In this document: positions 1 to 9,024 of the stretch, one piece after another | Numbering within the stretch: the first letter of the stretch is position 1 | Layout: every line of letters begins with the position of its first letter | DNA from: CALVUJ01 sp045119835 | Lineage (GTDB): Bacteria > Bacillota_I > Bacilli_A > RFN20 > DUOF01 | Assembly (NCBI GenBank): GCA_045119835.1 | Contig: JBGVED010000014.1 | Coordinates: 1 to 64,000 of the forward strand | Direction of reading: 5' to 3' | Length of the DNA: 64,000 bases | Made by a program: the position numbers and the translations under genes | The notes under the pieces: generated by a model | The model's input: only the letters and a program-made list of their open reading frames with translations | What the model was told of the DNA's origin: nothing | Databases searched by the model: none

Positions 1-22
1 GTAGGGAAGACCTACTTTTTTT
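1..22 (+). terminator. Possible plus-strand intrinsic terminator at window edge
   Basis: A 5-bp stem (GTAGG/CCTAC) with a GAAGA loop is followed by seven T residues. It would end a plus-strand transcript arriving from outside the window. The stem may extend past the edge, so its strength cannot be judged. Confidence 0.4.
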
Positions 23-28
23 ATAAAT

Positions 29-61
29 AAAAAGATGCCTACTAAATTAATAATAAGCATC
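29..61 (-). terminator. Intrinsic terminator of the left-edge RNA
   Basis: On the minus strand an 11-bp stem (two G-T pairs) with a six-base loop, 34-61, is followed by TTTTTATTT. This fixes the direction of the RNA as minus. Confidence 0.75.
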
Positions 62-440
62 ATTAATAGCCAATCGGTGATAGATATTAATCTATCACTG
101 GTCTATTATCTAAAGTTAGTGGAAAGCAATTGCTTTATACCTCTTAAGGTCGCACACTAACTAAAAGAAATAGTCTTTGGGCGGTAGTCATTAGCTACCA
201 CGATCTATTTCGTAGAATTAATGTTCCGGCCCTTAGCCCTAAGCTATATAAAATAGTTCTTTACCCATGTAAAGTCATCATTAATTCCCAATAGCAATTG
301 TACTAGTTTTTTATTAAAAAGCAATAAAAAAGTAGCAACGTACAGCTATTACTAGCTAATCTTATTTAAAAGACGTTCACTACTTATAATCAGTTTATAA
401 CAAAATAACATTATAATCAAGAAAATAACAGTAGGAAATA
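29..440 (-). ncRNA. Candidate long structured non-coding RNA downstream of metG
   Basis: This stretch between the metG stop and the window edge has no credible reading frame but is rich in paired segments on the minus strand. I see GTTAGTG/CACTAAC enclosing two small hairpins (about 114-163), an extended hairpin with the perfect arms GTGATAGAT/ATCTATCAC (about 68-110), AAATAG/CTATTT enclosing GGTAG/CTACC (about 168-212), CTTTAC/GTAAAG (about 260-275) and a long helix at about 286-352. It ends in a strong 11-bp terminator. A TTGACA lies at about 458-463, but its -10 partner is weak, so the 5' end is a guess; processing from the metG transcript is possible. I recognise none of the signatures of RNase P RNA, tmRNA, 6S, SRP RNA, T-box or common riboswitches. 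Confidence 0.5.
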
Positions 441-543
441 ACAAGTAAATCGCAATCTTGTCAACTTCGCATAATATATCTTATGTTATTTTTTTAACGA
501 AATAAAAACAGATATTAATAACTAATACCTGTCATTATTCATA

Positions 544-2139
544 TTAAACTGTTATTCTTACAAATAAAGGCTCAATTTCTTTTAATTTTAAATCTTTTCC
601 TAATTCTATGTAATTCCATTCAAGATTACCCAAATCAAGAATGTTTTGAATTTTAGAGCTTGATTCAGGCATAAATGGATTTAATATATTTGCTAAGTTA
701 GCAATTATATTAGCACAAGTATACATAACCTTATTAAATTCTATTAAATTTTCTTTTGCTAAAACCCATGGCTTACTCTCATCATAATATTTATTAGCAT
801 ACTCTAACAAGTTTAAAACCAAGTGACTAGCTTCTTTAAATTCATATTCCTCAATTTTTTGACCAATAGATTCATAATAACTTATAACAGTCTTTTTAAC
901 TTCTTCATCCATAGTATCTTCTTTAATCTCTTCTAAACCTTTAAATTTAAGTGTTCTATTAACGAAATTACCAAGTTTATTAACTATTTCATTATTATGA
1001 ATAGTTGCATATAATTTCATACTAAAATCACTATCTTTCTTTTCAGGACCATATCCTAGTAAGAAAAATCTTAATGTATCACTACTTCCCTTACTTACTA
1101 TATCAGCAGTTTCTTCATAATTACCACTGGATTTAGATATCTTATCTCCATTTAATGTTAAATATTCACTAGAAACTATATCAGTAGGCAATTTATAGTT
1201 TTCATTGATAGAAAGAAGTAAAGCTGGGAAGATTATTGTATGGAAATTGATATTATCTTTACCATGTACCATGTATGCTAAATCACAACTATTTTCTTTT
1301 AAATAATCATTGAAATTCAAGTTGTTTTCTAAACAATATCTTTTACATGCACTAACATATCCAAGAACTGCTTCAAACCAAACATAAATTCTTTTGTTAC
1401 TATACCCTTGAAAAGGAACTTCTACTCCCCAATCCAAATTTCTAGTGATAGCTCTATCAATTAATCCCATTTTTAAATACTTTTTAGTTTCATTAACAGC
1501 ATTAATTCTCCAATGAGATTCATTTTCTTTTAAATATTCTTCTATTTTTTGTTGGAAAGCACTTAATTTAAAGTATAAATTTTTATCTTTTTTTACAGTT
1601 AATTTATGACCGCAAATAGCACAACTTCCCTCTTTTAAATCATCAAACGAAGGAACTTCACCGCAATCACAAGCCTCACCTTTAGCAGTTTTACCACATT
1701 TTTTACAAACATAAGTAATTTCTCTATCTTCTACAAACTTACCACATGTTTCACAATACAAAGCATCATCTTCTTTTTCATAAATATATCCATTATCATA
1801 TACTTTTTGAAGTAATTCTTTAACTTCGTTTTTATGAAAATCAGTAGAAGTTCTAGTATATAAAGTATAAGAGAAATTTAGCAAATTAAAAGTTTCTACA
1901 AATCCTTCGTGGAATTTACTACTAATAGACTCAGGAGTTATATTTTCCTTTTTAGCTCTTAAAGTAATTGGAGTACCATGACAATCACTACCAGAGACAT
2001 ACATTACATTATCCCCTTTTAATCTATGATATCTAGCCAGTGCATCTCCTGGTAAAAGACCTGCTAAATGTCCAATATGCAACGTACTATTTGCATACGG
2101 CCATGCCCCACCAATCCAAACATTTCTTTTTTTACTCAT
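544..2139 (-). CDS. metG: Methionyl-tRNA synthetase
   Basis: Charges initiator and elongator tRNA-Met in the cytoplasm. The class I signatures are present: ANSTLHIGHL near the N-terminus (HIGH motif) and DKISKSSGNY (KMSKS motif). The insertion between the catalytic halves carries several cysteine pairs (CETC, CKKC, CDC, CAIC), as in zinc-knuckle MetRS enzymes. The protein is about 531 residues and lacks the C-terminal tRNA-binding (Trbp111-like) domain of many bacterial MetRS. I start at the ATG at 2139 (MSKKRNVW) because AAGGAGG sits about ten bases upstream; the longer frame would begin inside deoB without such a site. It is the last gene of dinB-xerD-deoB-metG. Confidence 0.95.
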   Translation of the reverse strand: MSKKRNVWIGGAWPYANSTLHIGHLAGLLPGDALARYHRLKGDNVMYVSGSDCHGTPITLRAKKENITPESISSKFHEGFVETFNLLNFSYTLYTRTSTDFHKNEVKELLQKVYDNGYIYEKEDDALYCETCGKFVEDREITYVCKKCGKTAKGEACDCGEVPSFDDLKEGSCAICGHKLTVKKDKNLYFKLSAFQQKIEEYLKENESHWRINAVNETKKYLKMGLIDRAITRNLDWGVEVPFQGYSNKRIYVWFEAVLGYVSACKRYCLENNLNFNDYLKENSCDLAYMVHGKDNINFHTIIFPALLLSINENYKLPTDIVSSEYLTLNGDKISKSSGNYEETADIVSKGSSDTLRFFLLGYGPEKKDSDFSMKLYATIHNNEIVNKLGNFVNRTLKFKGLEEIKEDTMDEEVKKTVISYYESIGQKIEEYEFKEASHLVLNLLEYANKYYDESKPWVLAKENLIEFNKVMYTCANIIANLANILNPFMPESSSKIQNILDLGNLEWNYIELGKDLKLKEIEPLFVRITV

Positions 2140-2140
2140 A

Positions 2141-3334
2141 TTAAATAACCTCCTTAATTTCACCTAACATAGACTCACCAATTTGATGTTCTTTTTTGCT
2201 TACATTGAAATTCTCTACTATTGTAGCACCAATACAAGCAAATGTCATTTTTTCTTTTAATTCTGTACCTTTTTTTAGCTTTTTATTATAAATAACAAGC
2301 GGAACCATCTCTCTGGTATGATCTGTTCCTTTAAATTTAGGATCATTACCATGATCGGCGGTAATCAAAAGTAAATCATCATCTTTTAAATAAGGAAGCA
2401 TTTCTTTTACTTTATCGTTAGCTTCTTTCAAACAAGTAAAATATCCCTCAGGATTTCTTCTATGTCCATATTCACTATCAAATTCAACTAAATTAACAAA
2501 ACAAAGCCCTTCAAAATCCTTGTTTTTAACTATTTCAATAGTTTGATTTAAACCATCTAAATTAGATTTGGTTTTGCTAAACTCACTAACACCTTGACCA
2601 TTGAATATATCATTTATTTTACCTATTGCTACAACATCATACCCTGCCTCTTTCAAGTTATCCATATAAGTAGGAGCAAAAGGACTAGTGGCATAATCAT
2701 GTCTATTGCTAGTTCTAGAAAAATTATCTTTGTTAGTTCCAACAAAAGGACGCGCAATAATTCTATCTACTTTCCATTCATCTTTTAAAGTAACTTCTCT
2801 AGCAATTTCGCACATTTTATATAATTCATCTAAAGGTATTATTTCCTCATTAGCAGCAATTTGAAGAACAGAATCAGCAGAAGTATAAACAATAACTTCA
2901 CCGGTTTCTAATTGCCTTTCACCTAATTCCTTAATAATTTCAGTACCACTTGCACTTCTATTACCTATTACCTTTCTTCCCCACTTACTTTCTAATTCAT
3001 CAATAAGTTCTCTAGGAAAACCAGTATCAGTAAAAGTAACTGAAGGCTTAGTAACTAATAATCCCATCATCTCATAATGACCTGTTAAAGTATCTTTACC
3101 AGCACTTGCCTCGTTTAATTTACAAATGATGCCTTTGTAATTATCATAATGATATTTTTCATCACTACACATATTTAAAAAACCTAATTCTTTTAAACAA
3201 TCAAGTTGCGTATAATCACCACTATCAAGCACATTTTTTAAAGTATTGCTATTTACATCATCAAATTTATCGGCATCCTTACCATTACCAATACCCAGTG
3301 AATCAAATACAATTAAAAATATTCTTTTAAACAT
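2141..3334 (-). CDS. deoB: Phosphopentomutase
   Basis: Interconverts ribose- or deoxyribose-1-phosphate and the 5-phosphates in nucleoside salvage. It belongs to the alkaline-phosphatase superfamily: the N-terminal metal aspartate lies in IVFDSLGIG, the catalytic threonine region is DTLTGHYEM, and the C-terminal metal ligands are in TADHGND and DHTREM. Length, about 397 residues, is normal. The start at 3334 (MFKRIFLIV) is chosen because AAGGAGG lies nine bases upstream; it overlaps the xerD stop. Aldolase deoC, which uses its product, is encoded at 9492-10163 in another operon. Confidence 0.95.
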   Translation of the reverse strand: MFKRIFLIVFDSLGIGNGKDADKFDDVNSNTLKNVLDSGDYTQLDCLKELGFLNMCSDEKYHYDNYKGIICKLNEASAGKDTLTGHYEMMGLLVTKPSVTFTDTGFPRELIDELESKWGRKVIGNRSASGTEIIKELGERQLETGEVIVYTSADSVLQIAANEEIIPLDELYKMCEIAREVTLKDEWKVDRIIARPFVGTNKDNFSRTSNRHDYATSPFAPTYMDNLKEAGYDVVAIGKINDIFNGQGVSEFSKTKSNLDGLNQTIEIVKNKDFEGLCFVNLVEFDSEYGHRRNPEGYFTCLKEANDKVKEMLPYLKDDDLLLITADHGNDPKFKGTDHTREMVPLVIYNKKLKKGTELKEKMTFACIGATIVENFNVSKKEHQIGESMLGEIKEVI

Positions 3335-4184
3335 CAATTTCATCCTCCTTAAAACATTTATCATAAGTCTCCATAATTTTACTAATATCTACATGAGTAT
3401 ATATTTCTGTTGTTACAACATTTTCATGCCCCAACATATTTTGTACTGCAATTAAATTAGCATCATTCTCTATTAAATGAGTTGCAAAACTATGCCTAAT
3501 TGTATGCGGCGATACATTCTTTTTTATCCCTGCCCTTTTAGACAATTCTTTAATAAGCAAAAAAACGTATTGACGCGTCAGTTTTTTACCCTTATACCCT
3601 AAAAATAGTAAAGAATCATTTTCTTTAAATTTCAAATTATTTCTAACTTTATTAATATAAGAGCTTAAGCAAGATAAGGCAATATTATTAATTGGAACAT
3701 ATCTTTGCTTATTCCCCTTACCCAAACATTCTACCATTTTTTCTTCAAAATGAACATCTTTAAGCCTAATATTAATTAATTCACTAACTCTAAAGCCACA
3801 ACCATACAACATTTCTATTAAAGCTCTTTCAAGTATTTCCTCTTCTTTTATTGATCCTATTAGTTTCTCTATTTGTAAATAAGTTAAAAATACAGGTAAT
3901 TTCATTTCCTTTTTAGGTAAATCAACACATATTAAATCATCTTCCTCAATATACCTGTTTTTATACAAAAAATAATAATAATTTTTTATAGAAACAATCT
4001 TTCTTGAAACAGATGAAGATTTAATATTTTTAGAATACAAATATTTCAAATAACCATTAATATCTCCATCTAAATCAAAATTAAAATAATCTTTTAAATC
4101 ACTAATATAACTATTAACAGAATTTAAAGAAAGACCTTTTTCAACTATTAAATATTGCTTATAAATCTCTAAATATTTATTCAT
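3327..4184 (-). CDS. xerD: Tyrosine recombinase of XerC/XerD type
   Basis: A 285-residue site-specific recombinase of the kind that resolves chromosome dimers at dif. The N-terminal SAM-like DNA-binding domain (to about residue 85) is followed by the catalytic domain with Arg in GCGFRVSEL, the HxxR motif in PHTIRHSFATHL, the His in LGHENV and the nucleophile Tyr in TTEIYTHVD. It overlaps dinB by 8 bases and deoB by 8 bases, so translation is probably coupled. The XerD versus XerC choice rests on overall resemblance, and an integrase-like role is not excluded. No mobile-element genes are adjacent. Confidence 0.85.
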   Translation of the reverse strand: MNKYLEIYKQYLIVEKGLSLNSVNSYISDLKDYFNFDLDGDINGYLKYLYSKNIKSSSVSRKIVSIKNYYYFLYKNRYIEEDDLICVDLPKKEMKLPVFLTYLQIEKLIGSIKEEEILERALIEMLYGCGFRVSELINIRLKDVHFEEKMVECLGKGNKQRYVPINNIALSCLSSYINKVRNNLKFKENDSLLFLGYKGKKLTRQYVFLLIKELSKRAGIKKNVSPHTIRHSFATHLIENDANLIAVQNMLGHENVVTTEIYTHVDISKIMETYDKCFKEDEIDV

Positions 4185-5352
4185 CTCCCTTTACCTCGCT
4201 TGCTCTTTTAAATACTTTCTCTCCCATTATCTCATTTAATCTATTAATAATATCATTGGTAGTATCTTTATTAATATCAATATCAAATATATTAAGTTGT
4301 CTTATAACCTCACTTTTCTCTTTAATATCATATAAAGTTATACCCAGCAATCTTATTGGTTTTTCATAATAATAATTATTTTCAAACAACTTTAAAACCT
4401 TCAAATAAATTTCATCATCATTACAAATAGGCTCGTCAAGTTTAGAGGATCTATTTATATGAGTAAAATCATTAAACTTAATAGTTATAGATACTCCAAA
4501 AGCAAGTGAAGTAACAGCACAAATTCTTCTAGAAACTACCTTAGACAATTCCTTTAATTCAAATTTTATCTCTTCCTCATCAGTTAAATCATGATCATAA
4601 GTTAATGAATTTCCTATACTTTTAGCATCAACCTCATAATCAATAACCTCACTACTATCGTTGCCATTAGCCCAATTTATAAAGGTGTAAAATCCTTTCC
4701 CAAGTAAATTCTTTACAGCATAATTATTTTCGCATCTAGCTAAATCACCAATTGTATTAATACCTAATGCCTCTAATCTAGGAGCGGTCTTTTTTCCTAC
4801 CCCATACATATCTCCTATTTTAAGAGGCCAAAGAATTTTTTCTATATTTTTTTTTCTTATAATAGTAAATCCCATGGGCTTTTGCATATCGCTTGCCATC
4901 TTTGCTAAAAATTTATTAGGCGCTAGTCCTATAGAGCATCCTAAATTCAAAGTCTGCTTAATATATTTCTGCATGCTTTTTAAATAAGTTACAGGATCCT
5001 CACAATAACTTTTATAATCACTAAAATCAACATAACATTCATCAATACTAGCAACTTCTACTTTATTACCGCACCATTGCCTAATAATATCAAAAAACTT
5101 TTCTGAATATTCATGATACATCTTAAAATCAGAAGGATTAATTATAAGATCAGGACATAATCTTAATGCTTGTGCTACCGGCATCGCACTATGTAATCCT
5201 TTCCTTCTAGCCTCATATGAACAAGTAGAAAGTACTCCCCTTCTACCACTTCCTCCAACGGCATGAGCTTTACCAATCAAGCTAGGATTCTTTATTTCTT
5301 CAACACTAGCAAAAAAAGCATTTAAATCGATATGAATAATAACCCTTGCCAT
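4177..5352 (-). CDS. dinB: DNA polymerase IV (Y family)
   Basis: Error-prone translesion polymerase. The palm motifs DLNAFFASVE and SIDECYVDF supply the metal-binding acidic residues, YGVGKKT marks the thumb helix-hairpin-helix, and the little-finger domain follows to the end of its 391 residues. No C-terminal beta-clamp peptide is obvious. The start is the ATG at 5352 with GGAG eight bases upstream; a TTG one codon earlier is less likely. It is the first gene of the dinB-xerD-deoB-metG operon and overlaps xerD. I see no SOS (LexA) box upstream. Confidence 0.93.
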   Translation of the reverse strand: MARVIIHIDLNAFFASVEEIKNPSLIGKAHAVGGSGRRGVLSTCSYEARRKGLHSAMPVAQALRLCPDLIINPSDFKMYHEYSEKFFDIIRQWCGNKVEVASIDECYVDFSDYKSYCEDPVTYLKSMQKYIKQTLNLGCSIGLAPNKFLAKMASDMQKPMGFTIIRKKNIEKILWPLKIGDMYGVGKKTAPRLEALGINTIGDLARCENNYAVKNLLGKGFYTFINWANGNDSSEVIDYEVDAKSIGNSLTYDHDLTDEEEIKFELKELSKVVSRRICAVTSLAFGVSITIKFNDFTHINRSSKLDEPICNDDEIYLKVLKLFENNYYYEKPIRLLGITLYDIKEKSEVIRQLNIFDIDINKDTTNDIINRLNEIMGEKVFKRASEVKGDE

Positions 5353-5476
5353 CAAATCATCTCCACTAATATTATAACAAATATTATTATATTTTTATAA
5401 AATAAAATCAATAAACATTATTTTACTTTTTTTCTTTAACTAATTAAAATAAACGAAATAATGTGGCTTATTTCAT

Positions 5477-5501
5477 AAAAAAAGCGCAACAAATTGTTGC
5501 A
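5477..5501 (-). terminator. Intrinsic terminator after spo0A
   Basis: The minus strand reads TGCAACA, loop ATT, TGTTGCG, then CTTTTTTT. It separates spo0A from the dinB operon. Confidence 0.88.
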
Positions 5502-5512
5502 CTCCCTCTATA

Positions 5513-6343
5513 TTAAATTGCTCTTATAAAGTAATTTTCATTTTGTTGATTCCTATGTTCCAATTTAAGCCTATCTGCAATCATAGATATAAATTCAGAA
5601 TTAGTTGGTTTTGCCTTATACGCATTTATCGTATATCCAAAAATATCATCAATAGAATCAACGTTACCTCTATTCCATGCGACTTCAATAGCATGTCTTA
5701 TTGCTCTTTCAACCCTTGAAGATGTAGTAGAATATTTCCTAGCAATAAGAGGATATAATTCCTTAGTTATTCTACCTTGCAAATCAGCAGAATAATACAT
5801 TTCCTCAATCCCTGTTCTTAAATAATTATAACCTTTTATGTGAGCTGGAATACCTACTTCATGCAAAATATGAGTTATATCATTTATTAATTTGTTTTTT
5901 TCTAAATCTTCTTTGCATTCATTAGGCTGATTATTAATTATAAGAGAATATTTACTCTTATTGTCATTTCTCATCAAACTCTTAATTTTACCTATTAATG
6001 AATCCATATTATAAGGTTTCATAACCAACAACTCAACACCATATTCATTTAAAAAATCAAGCAAGCAATCATTAATTAATCCTGCAGTAACAATAATTTT
6101 CTTTACCGAGCTACGACAATTTCTTTTAATATATCTTATTACTTCAAATCCATCTAATGTCGGTAATACTGAATCTAGTACTAAAACATCAATACTATTG
6201 TAAATAGATATCTTTTCCAAACATTGTTTACCATCATTAACAATATCTATTAAATCAATACTATCCTCTTCTTTTAATTTTTCTTTTATTTCTTCTTGTA
6301 GCGTTAAACTTGGTTCGGCAATAAGAAGACTAATTTCTTTCAT
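5513..6343 (-). CDS. spo0A: Sporulation master regulator Spo0A
   Basis: Response regulator of 276 residues that binds 0A boxes. The receiver has phosphoacceptor Asp57 (VLVLDSVLP), Thr86 and Lys109 (MKPYNMD). The C-terminal domain contains the highly conserved recognition helix SRVERAIRHAIEVAWNRG at 209-226 and the KAKPTNSEFI segment, which identify Spo0A rather than a generic regulator. Oddly, the N-terminal acidic pair that holds Mg2+ in Bacillus Spo0A (ADDN) reads AEPS here (Glu10, Pro11). Phosphorylation chemistry may therefore be altered, which is inference. It is a single-gene unit with two promoter-like sequences upstream and its own terminator. Confidence 0.96.
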   Translation of the reverse strand: MKEISLLIAEPSLTLQEEIKEKLKEEDSIDLIDIVNDGKQCLEKISIYNSIDVLVLDSVLPTLDGFEVIRYIKRNCRSSVKKIIVTAGLINDCLLDFLNEYGVELLVMKPYNMDSLIGKIKSLMRNDNKSKYSLIINNQPNECKEDLEKNKLINDITHILHEVGIPAHIKGYNYLRTGIEEMYYSADLQGRITKELYPLIARKYSTTSSRVERAIRHAIEVAWNRGNVDSIDDIFGYTINAYKAKPTNSEFISMIADRLKLEHRNQQNENYFIRAI

Positions 6344-6426
6344 TTATTTTTTCTCTCCTTTTTATTATAAATACTAGAAAATTATATGTTTTATAACAAA
6401 TTTTTACAAATAAACAAAATTCAAAT

Positions 6427-6455
6427 ATTATAAAATTTATCAATTCTTTTTACAA
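6427..6455 (-). promoter_or_regulatory. Proximal spo0A promoter (P2)
   Basis: TTGTAA (6450-6455), a 17-base spacer and TATAAT (6427-6432) form a housekeeping-type promoter about 85 bases before the spo0A start. The minus strand just upstream, 6455-6463, reads TTTGTCGAT, one mismatch from the Spo0A box TTTGTCRAA, which hints at autoregulation. Confidence 0.55.
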
Positions 6456-6493
6456 TCGACAAAAAAAGACACTTAAAACAACCAAACAAATAA

Positions 6494-6523
6494 ATTATAA
6501 AATTTTTTGTCTTTTTTTGTCAA
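6494..6523 (-). promoter_or_regulatory. Distal spo0A promoter (P1)
   Basis: Perfect -35 (TTGACA, 6518-6523) and -10 (TATAAT, 6494-6499) with an 18-base spacer. The plus strand over the -35 reads TTTGTCAAA, which also fits a Spo0A box, but that match largely follows from the -35 itself. Confidence 0.65.
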
Positions 6524-6550
6524 AGAATACATATTATTTATAATTTTTTT

Positions 6551-6576
6551 ATAAAAAAAAGACTTTACTAAGCCTT
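6551..6576 (-). terminator. Intrinsic terminator overlapping the stop of the membrane-protein gene
   Basis: AAGGCTT/AAGTCTT (one G-T pair) with an AGTA loop, followed by a run of T. The stem includes the stop codon of the gene at 6568-7023. Confidence 0.7.
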
Positions 6577-7023
6577 ATTTTCTTCTACATTTTCAATATT
6601 TTTATTTAATATAAACTTCTCGTTAATAAAAGCATTTAAATTCAATAAACCTATAATAAATATAAATATCAAATATATGTAAATATTGAACTCTAACGAA
6701 ATGTATTTCATATGTTCTATATAATTGTTAGATGTAACTATTCTTCCATAACCATAAACATAATTTAAACATACTATTGCAAACACTAACAATAACTCTA
6801 AAAAAGCAATAAATAATATTTGATAGGCTTTTTTAGTATCAAATGCTTTTAATCCCATAAATAACGTAATAATAGCAGCACCAATCCCCACAAACATCTG
6901 TCCTATAATTAAATAATCTATGCCCTTACTAGATTTAGCAATTAAACTAATATATACACTACTTCCAATAAGTACAAATAAAACAATACTTAAAACTAAA
7001 AACAATATCTTTTTACTTTTCAT
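6568..7023 (-). CDS. Hypothetical four-helix membrane protein
   Basis: A 151-residue protein with four hydrophobic segments (about 5-27, 36-58, 67-91 and 108-130) and a charged, Asn/Glu-rich C-terminus. I recognise no family. It follows the DUF4272-like gene at 69 bases and ends in its own terminator just before the spo0A promoters, so it is probably the last gene of the hflX unit. Function unknown. Confidence 0.7.
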   Translation of the reverse strand: MKSKKILFLVLSIVLFVLIGSSVYISLIAKSSKGIDYLIIGQMFVGIGAAIITLFMGLKAFDTKKAYQILFIAFLELLLVFAIVCLNYVYGYGRIVTSNNYIEHMKYISLEFNIYIYLIFIFIIGLLNLNAFINEKFILNKNIENVEENKA

Positions 7024-7091
7024 ACTCTCACTCCATACAACTATTCTAACACATCATTATAATAATGGCTAAAATTTTGGTTTATTTTTTA

Positions 7092-7760
7092 TTAAGTATA
7101 TAACGATAAATCATTCCAATCATTAACACCAGAAAAAAGCCACTCAAAAGCCCTCATTCTCTCAATTACTATTCCTATATTTAATTGATTAAAATTACTA
7201 GAACCATCACAATCCTCATAAGCACAAATATGATGATATACATAGTATAAATTATACGTCTTTAAAATATCGTCTAAATTTCTTAAATTACAAGTATTTA
7301 CAAAAGAATCAAAACTAGCACATTTAGCAACAAATCCCAACAATTCATTTATATTAGAATAAACATTAGCCGGTTCTATATTATCTTTTAATCCTAAAAC
7401 CCACGCTAGCACGGCCAAACATTCGCATTGAGAAGTCAATATAAAACATTCTTCTTTATTTAATTCGCCATAAAAAGCTCGTTTTTCAATTTTAAACAAA
7501 CTATCCCTAACTACATACACATCAAGCAAAACATCAAAAAAATCAATTGATTTGTCAACTTCTTCAATATTATTAAGAAAATCCATTGCAACCTGTATAG
7601 AAAGCAAATTAGAAATATACCTCTTACAAATTTCATTAATACTTTTAAACTTAGTCTCATTAAAATTATATGGATAATTAATTTTATAATCCAACACATT
7701 TAAATCTATTTTGTATAAAGCTCCTCTTTTTCTTATTTCTTTACCTTTGTATATACTCAC
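7092..7760 (-). CDS. DUF4272-like protein
   Basis: A 222-residue soluble protein. The C-terminal motif VIERMRAFEWLF followed by a Trp-Asn-Asp segment, and the segment LAVLAWVLGL, resemble DUF4272 proteins, whose function is unknown. Translation probably starts at the GTG at 7760, with AGAGGAA three bases upstream. It lies 7 bases downstream of hflX and is presumably co-transcribed with it. Confidence 0.6.
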   Translation of the reverse strand: MSIYKGKEIRKRGALYKIDLNVLDYKINYPYNFNETKFKSINEICKRYISNLLSIQVAMDFLNNIEEVDKSIDFFDVLLDVYVVRDSLFKIEKRAFYGELNKEECFILTSQCECLAVLAWVLGLKDNIEPANVYSNINELLGFVAKCASFDSFVNTCNLRNLDDILKTYNLYYVYHHICAYEDCDGSSNFNQLNIGIVIERMRAFEWLFSGVNDWNDLSLYT

Positions 7761-7767
7761 TATTCCT

Positions 7768-9024
7768 CTATCCTTTTATAACAAATTCAATATATTTATT
7801 GTAATCTATTGGATGACACTCAACTTCAATATAAATTCCATCTTCTTTTTCTTCTTTAAAATTAATAAACGAATTCAAGTTTAACTCATAAATTATATTA
7901 GCCTTCTCATAAGGAATAAACATTTTACATTCAATTAAATCACTAAAAACACTATTTAAAATCATTACAAGCAATTCATCAATACCTTCTTTATTTTTGC
8001 TAGATACAAAAACCTCATTATCTTTTAACTCAATAATATTATTTGTAGGTAAATCAATTTTACTATAAACATTTATAATTTTTTTGTTTTCTCCTTTTAA
8101 AATATCAGCTAATGTTTCTTCACTAACTGCCTTTTCTCTTAAATAATTTGGACTTGTTATATCAATAACATTTAATAATAAATCGGCATTCTTAACCTCA
8201 TCTAACGTAGATTTAAACGCTTTTATTAAATGATGCGGTAAAGAAGAAACAAAACCTACTGTATCAGATAAAATAAAACTTTTCCCATAAGCATTTATTT
8301 TTCTGCTAGATGTATCCAACGTTGCAAATAACATATCTTTTTCAAAAACAGTTTTTTCTTCATTTTCACCAAACAAATTAAGCAAGCAATTCATCAAACT
8401 AGATTTCCCTGCATTAGTATAGCCAACTAAAGCAACTTTAGGAGTTCTGCTACTTTTTCTAAGTTTACTAGTTAATTCTTTTTGTTTTTCTATTTCAATA
8501 AGTTCCTTCTTCAAACAATTAATTTGATAATCTATCTTTCTTTTATCTAATTCAAGAAACTTCTCTCCCACACCTTTATTTTTACCGCCTCTTTGCCTAT
8601 CTAAGTTACTCTTAATTCCAATAAGCTTAGGACGCATATACTCAAGACTAGCCAATTCAACTTGAATTTTAGCCTCTTTACTCTTAGCCCTTCTAGCAAA
8701 TATTTCCAAAATCAACATAGTCCTATCAATTACTCTTACACCAAATTCATCTTCTAAATTCTTATGCTGTAAGGCTGTAAGTTCATTATTAAAAATAACC
8801 AAATCAATTTCTTTATGTTCTTTTAAATAACTTTTTATCTCTTTAACTTTACCACTTCCAATATAAAAATTAGAAGTAACATCCTTAACGTTTTGAGATA
8901 TAGAATTAATTACCTCTAAATTAAGAGCATCAGCTAAAGAAGCTAATTCAATCATAGAATTTAAAAAATCATTATCATCATTAACATTAGCACCAACAAG
9001 TAAAACTTTTTCATTATCATTCAT
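7768..9024 (-). CDS. hflX: Ribosome-associated GTPase HflX
   Basis: A 418-residue TRAFAC GTPase that binds the 50S subunit and, in studied species, splits or rescues stalled and antibiotic-arrested ribosomes. The glycine-rich N-terminal HflX domain is present (RQRGGKNKGVGEK region), then a coiled linker and the G domain with P-loop GYTNAGKSS, DTVGFVSSLPHHL (G3 and switch II) and NVYSKIDLP (NKxD-like G4). A C-terminal domain completes it. The ATG at 9024 has AGAGGG eight bases upstream. A leader with its own promoter and terminator-like hairpin precedes the gene. Confidence 0.95.
   Translation of the reverse strand: MNDNEKVLLVGANVNDDNDFLNSMIELASLADALNLEVINSISQNVKDVTSNFYIGSGKVKEIKSYLKEHKEIDLVIFNNELTALQHKNLEDEFGVRVIDRTMLILEIFARRAKSKEAKIQVELASLEYMRPKLIGIKSNLDRQRGGKNKGVGEKFLELDKRKIDYQINCLKKELIEIEKQKELTSKLRKSSRTPKVALVGYTNAGKSSLMNCLLNLFGENEEKTVFEKDMLFATLDTSSRKINAYGKSFILSDTVGFVSSLPHHLIKAFKSTLDEVKNADLLLNVIDITSPNYLREKAVSEETLADILKGENKKIINVYSKIDLPTNNIIELKDNEVFVSSKNKEGIDELLVMILNSVFSDLIECKMFIPYEKANIIYELNLNSFINFKEEKEDGIYIEVECHPIDYNKYIEFVIKG

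Noticed and set aside
29..440. RNase P RNA, tmRNA or T-box at the left edge
   Set aside because: I find no GAGGAAAGUCC-type or ACAGAAA motif of RNase P, no tRNA-like CCA end or tag frame of tmRNA, and no T-box sequence.
3327..4184. Phage or integron integrase
   Set aside because: The gene sits inside a housekeeping operon with overlaps on both sides; there are no attachment repeats or phage genes nearby.
6516..6524. Spo0A box TTTGTCAAA as independent evidence of autoregulation
   Set aside because: It is the complement of the perfect -35 TTGACA, so the match is largely forced by the promoter.
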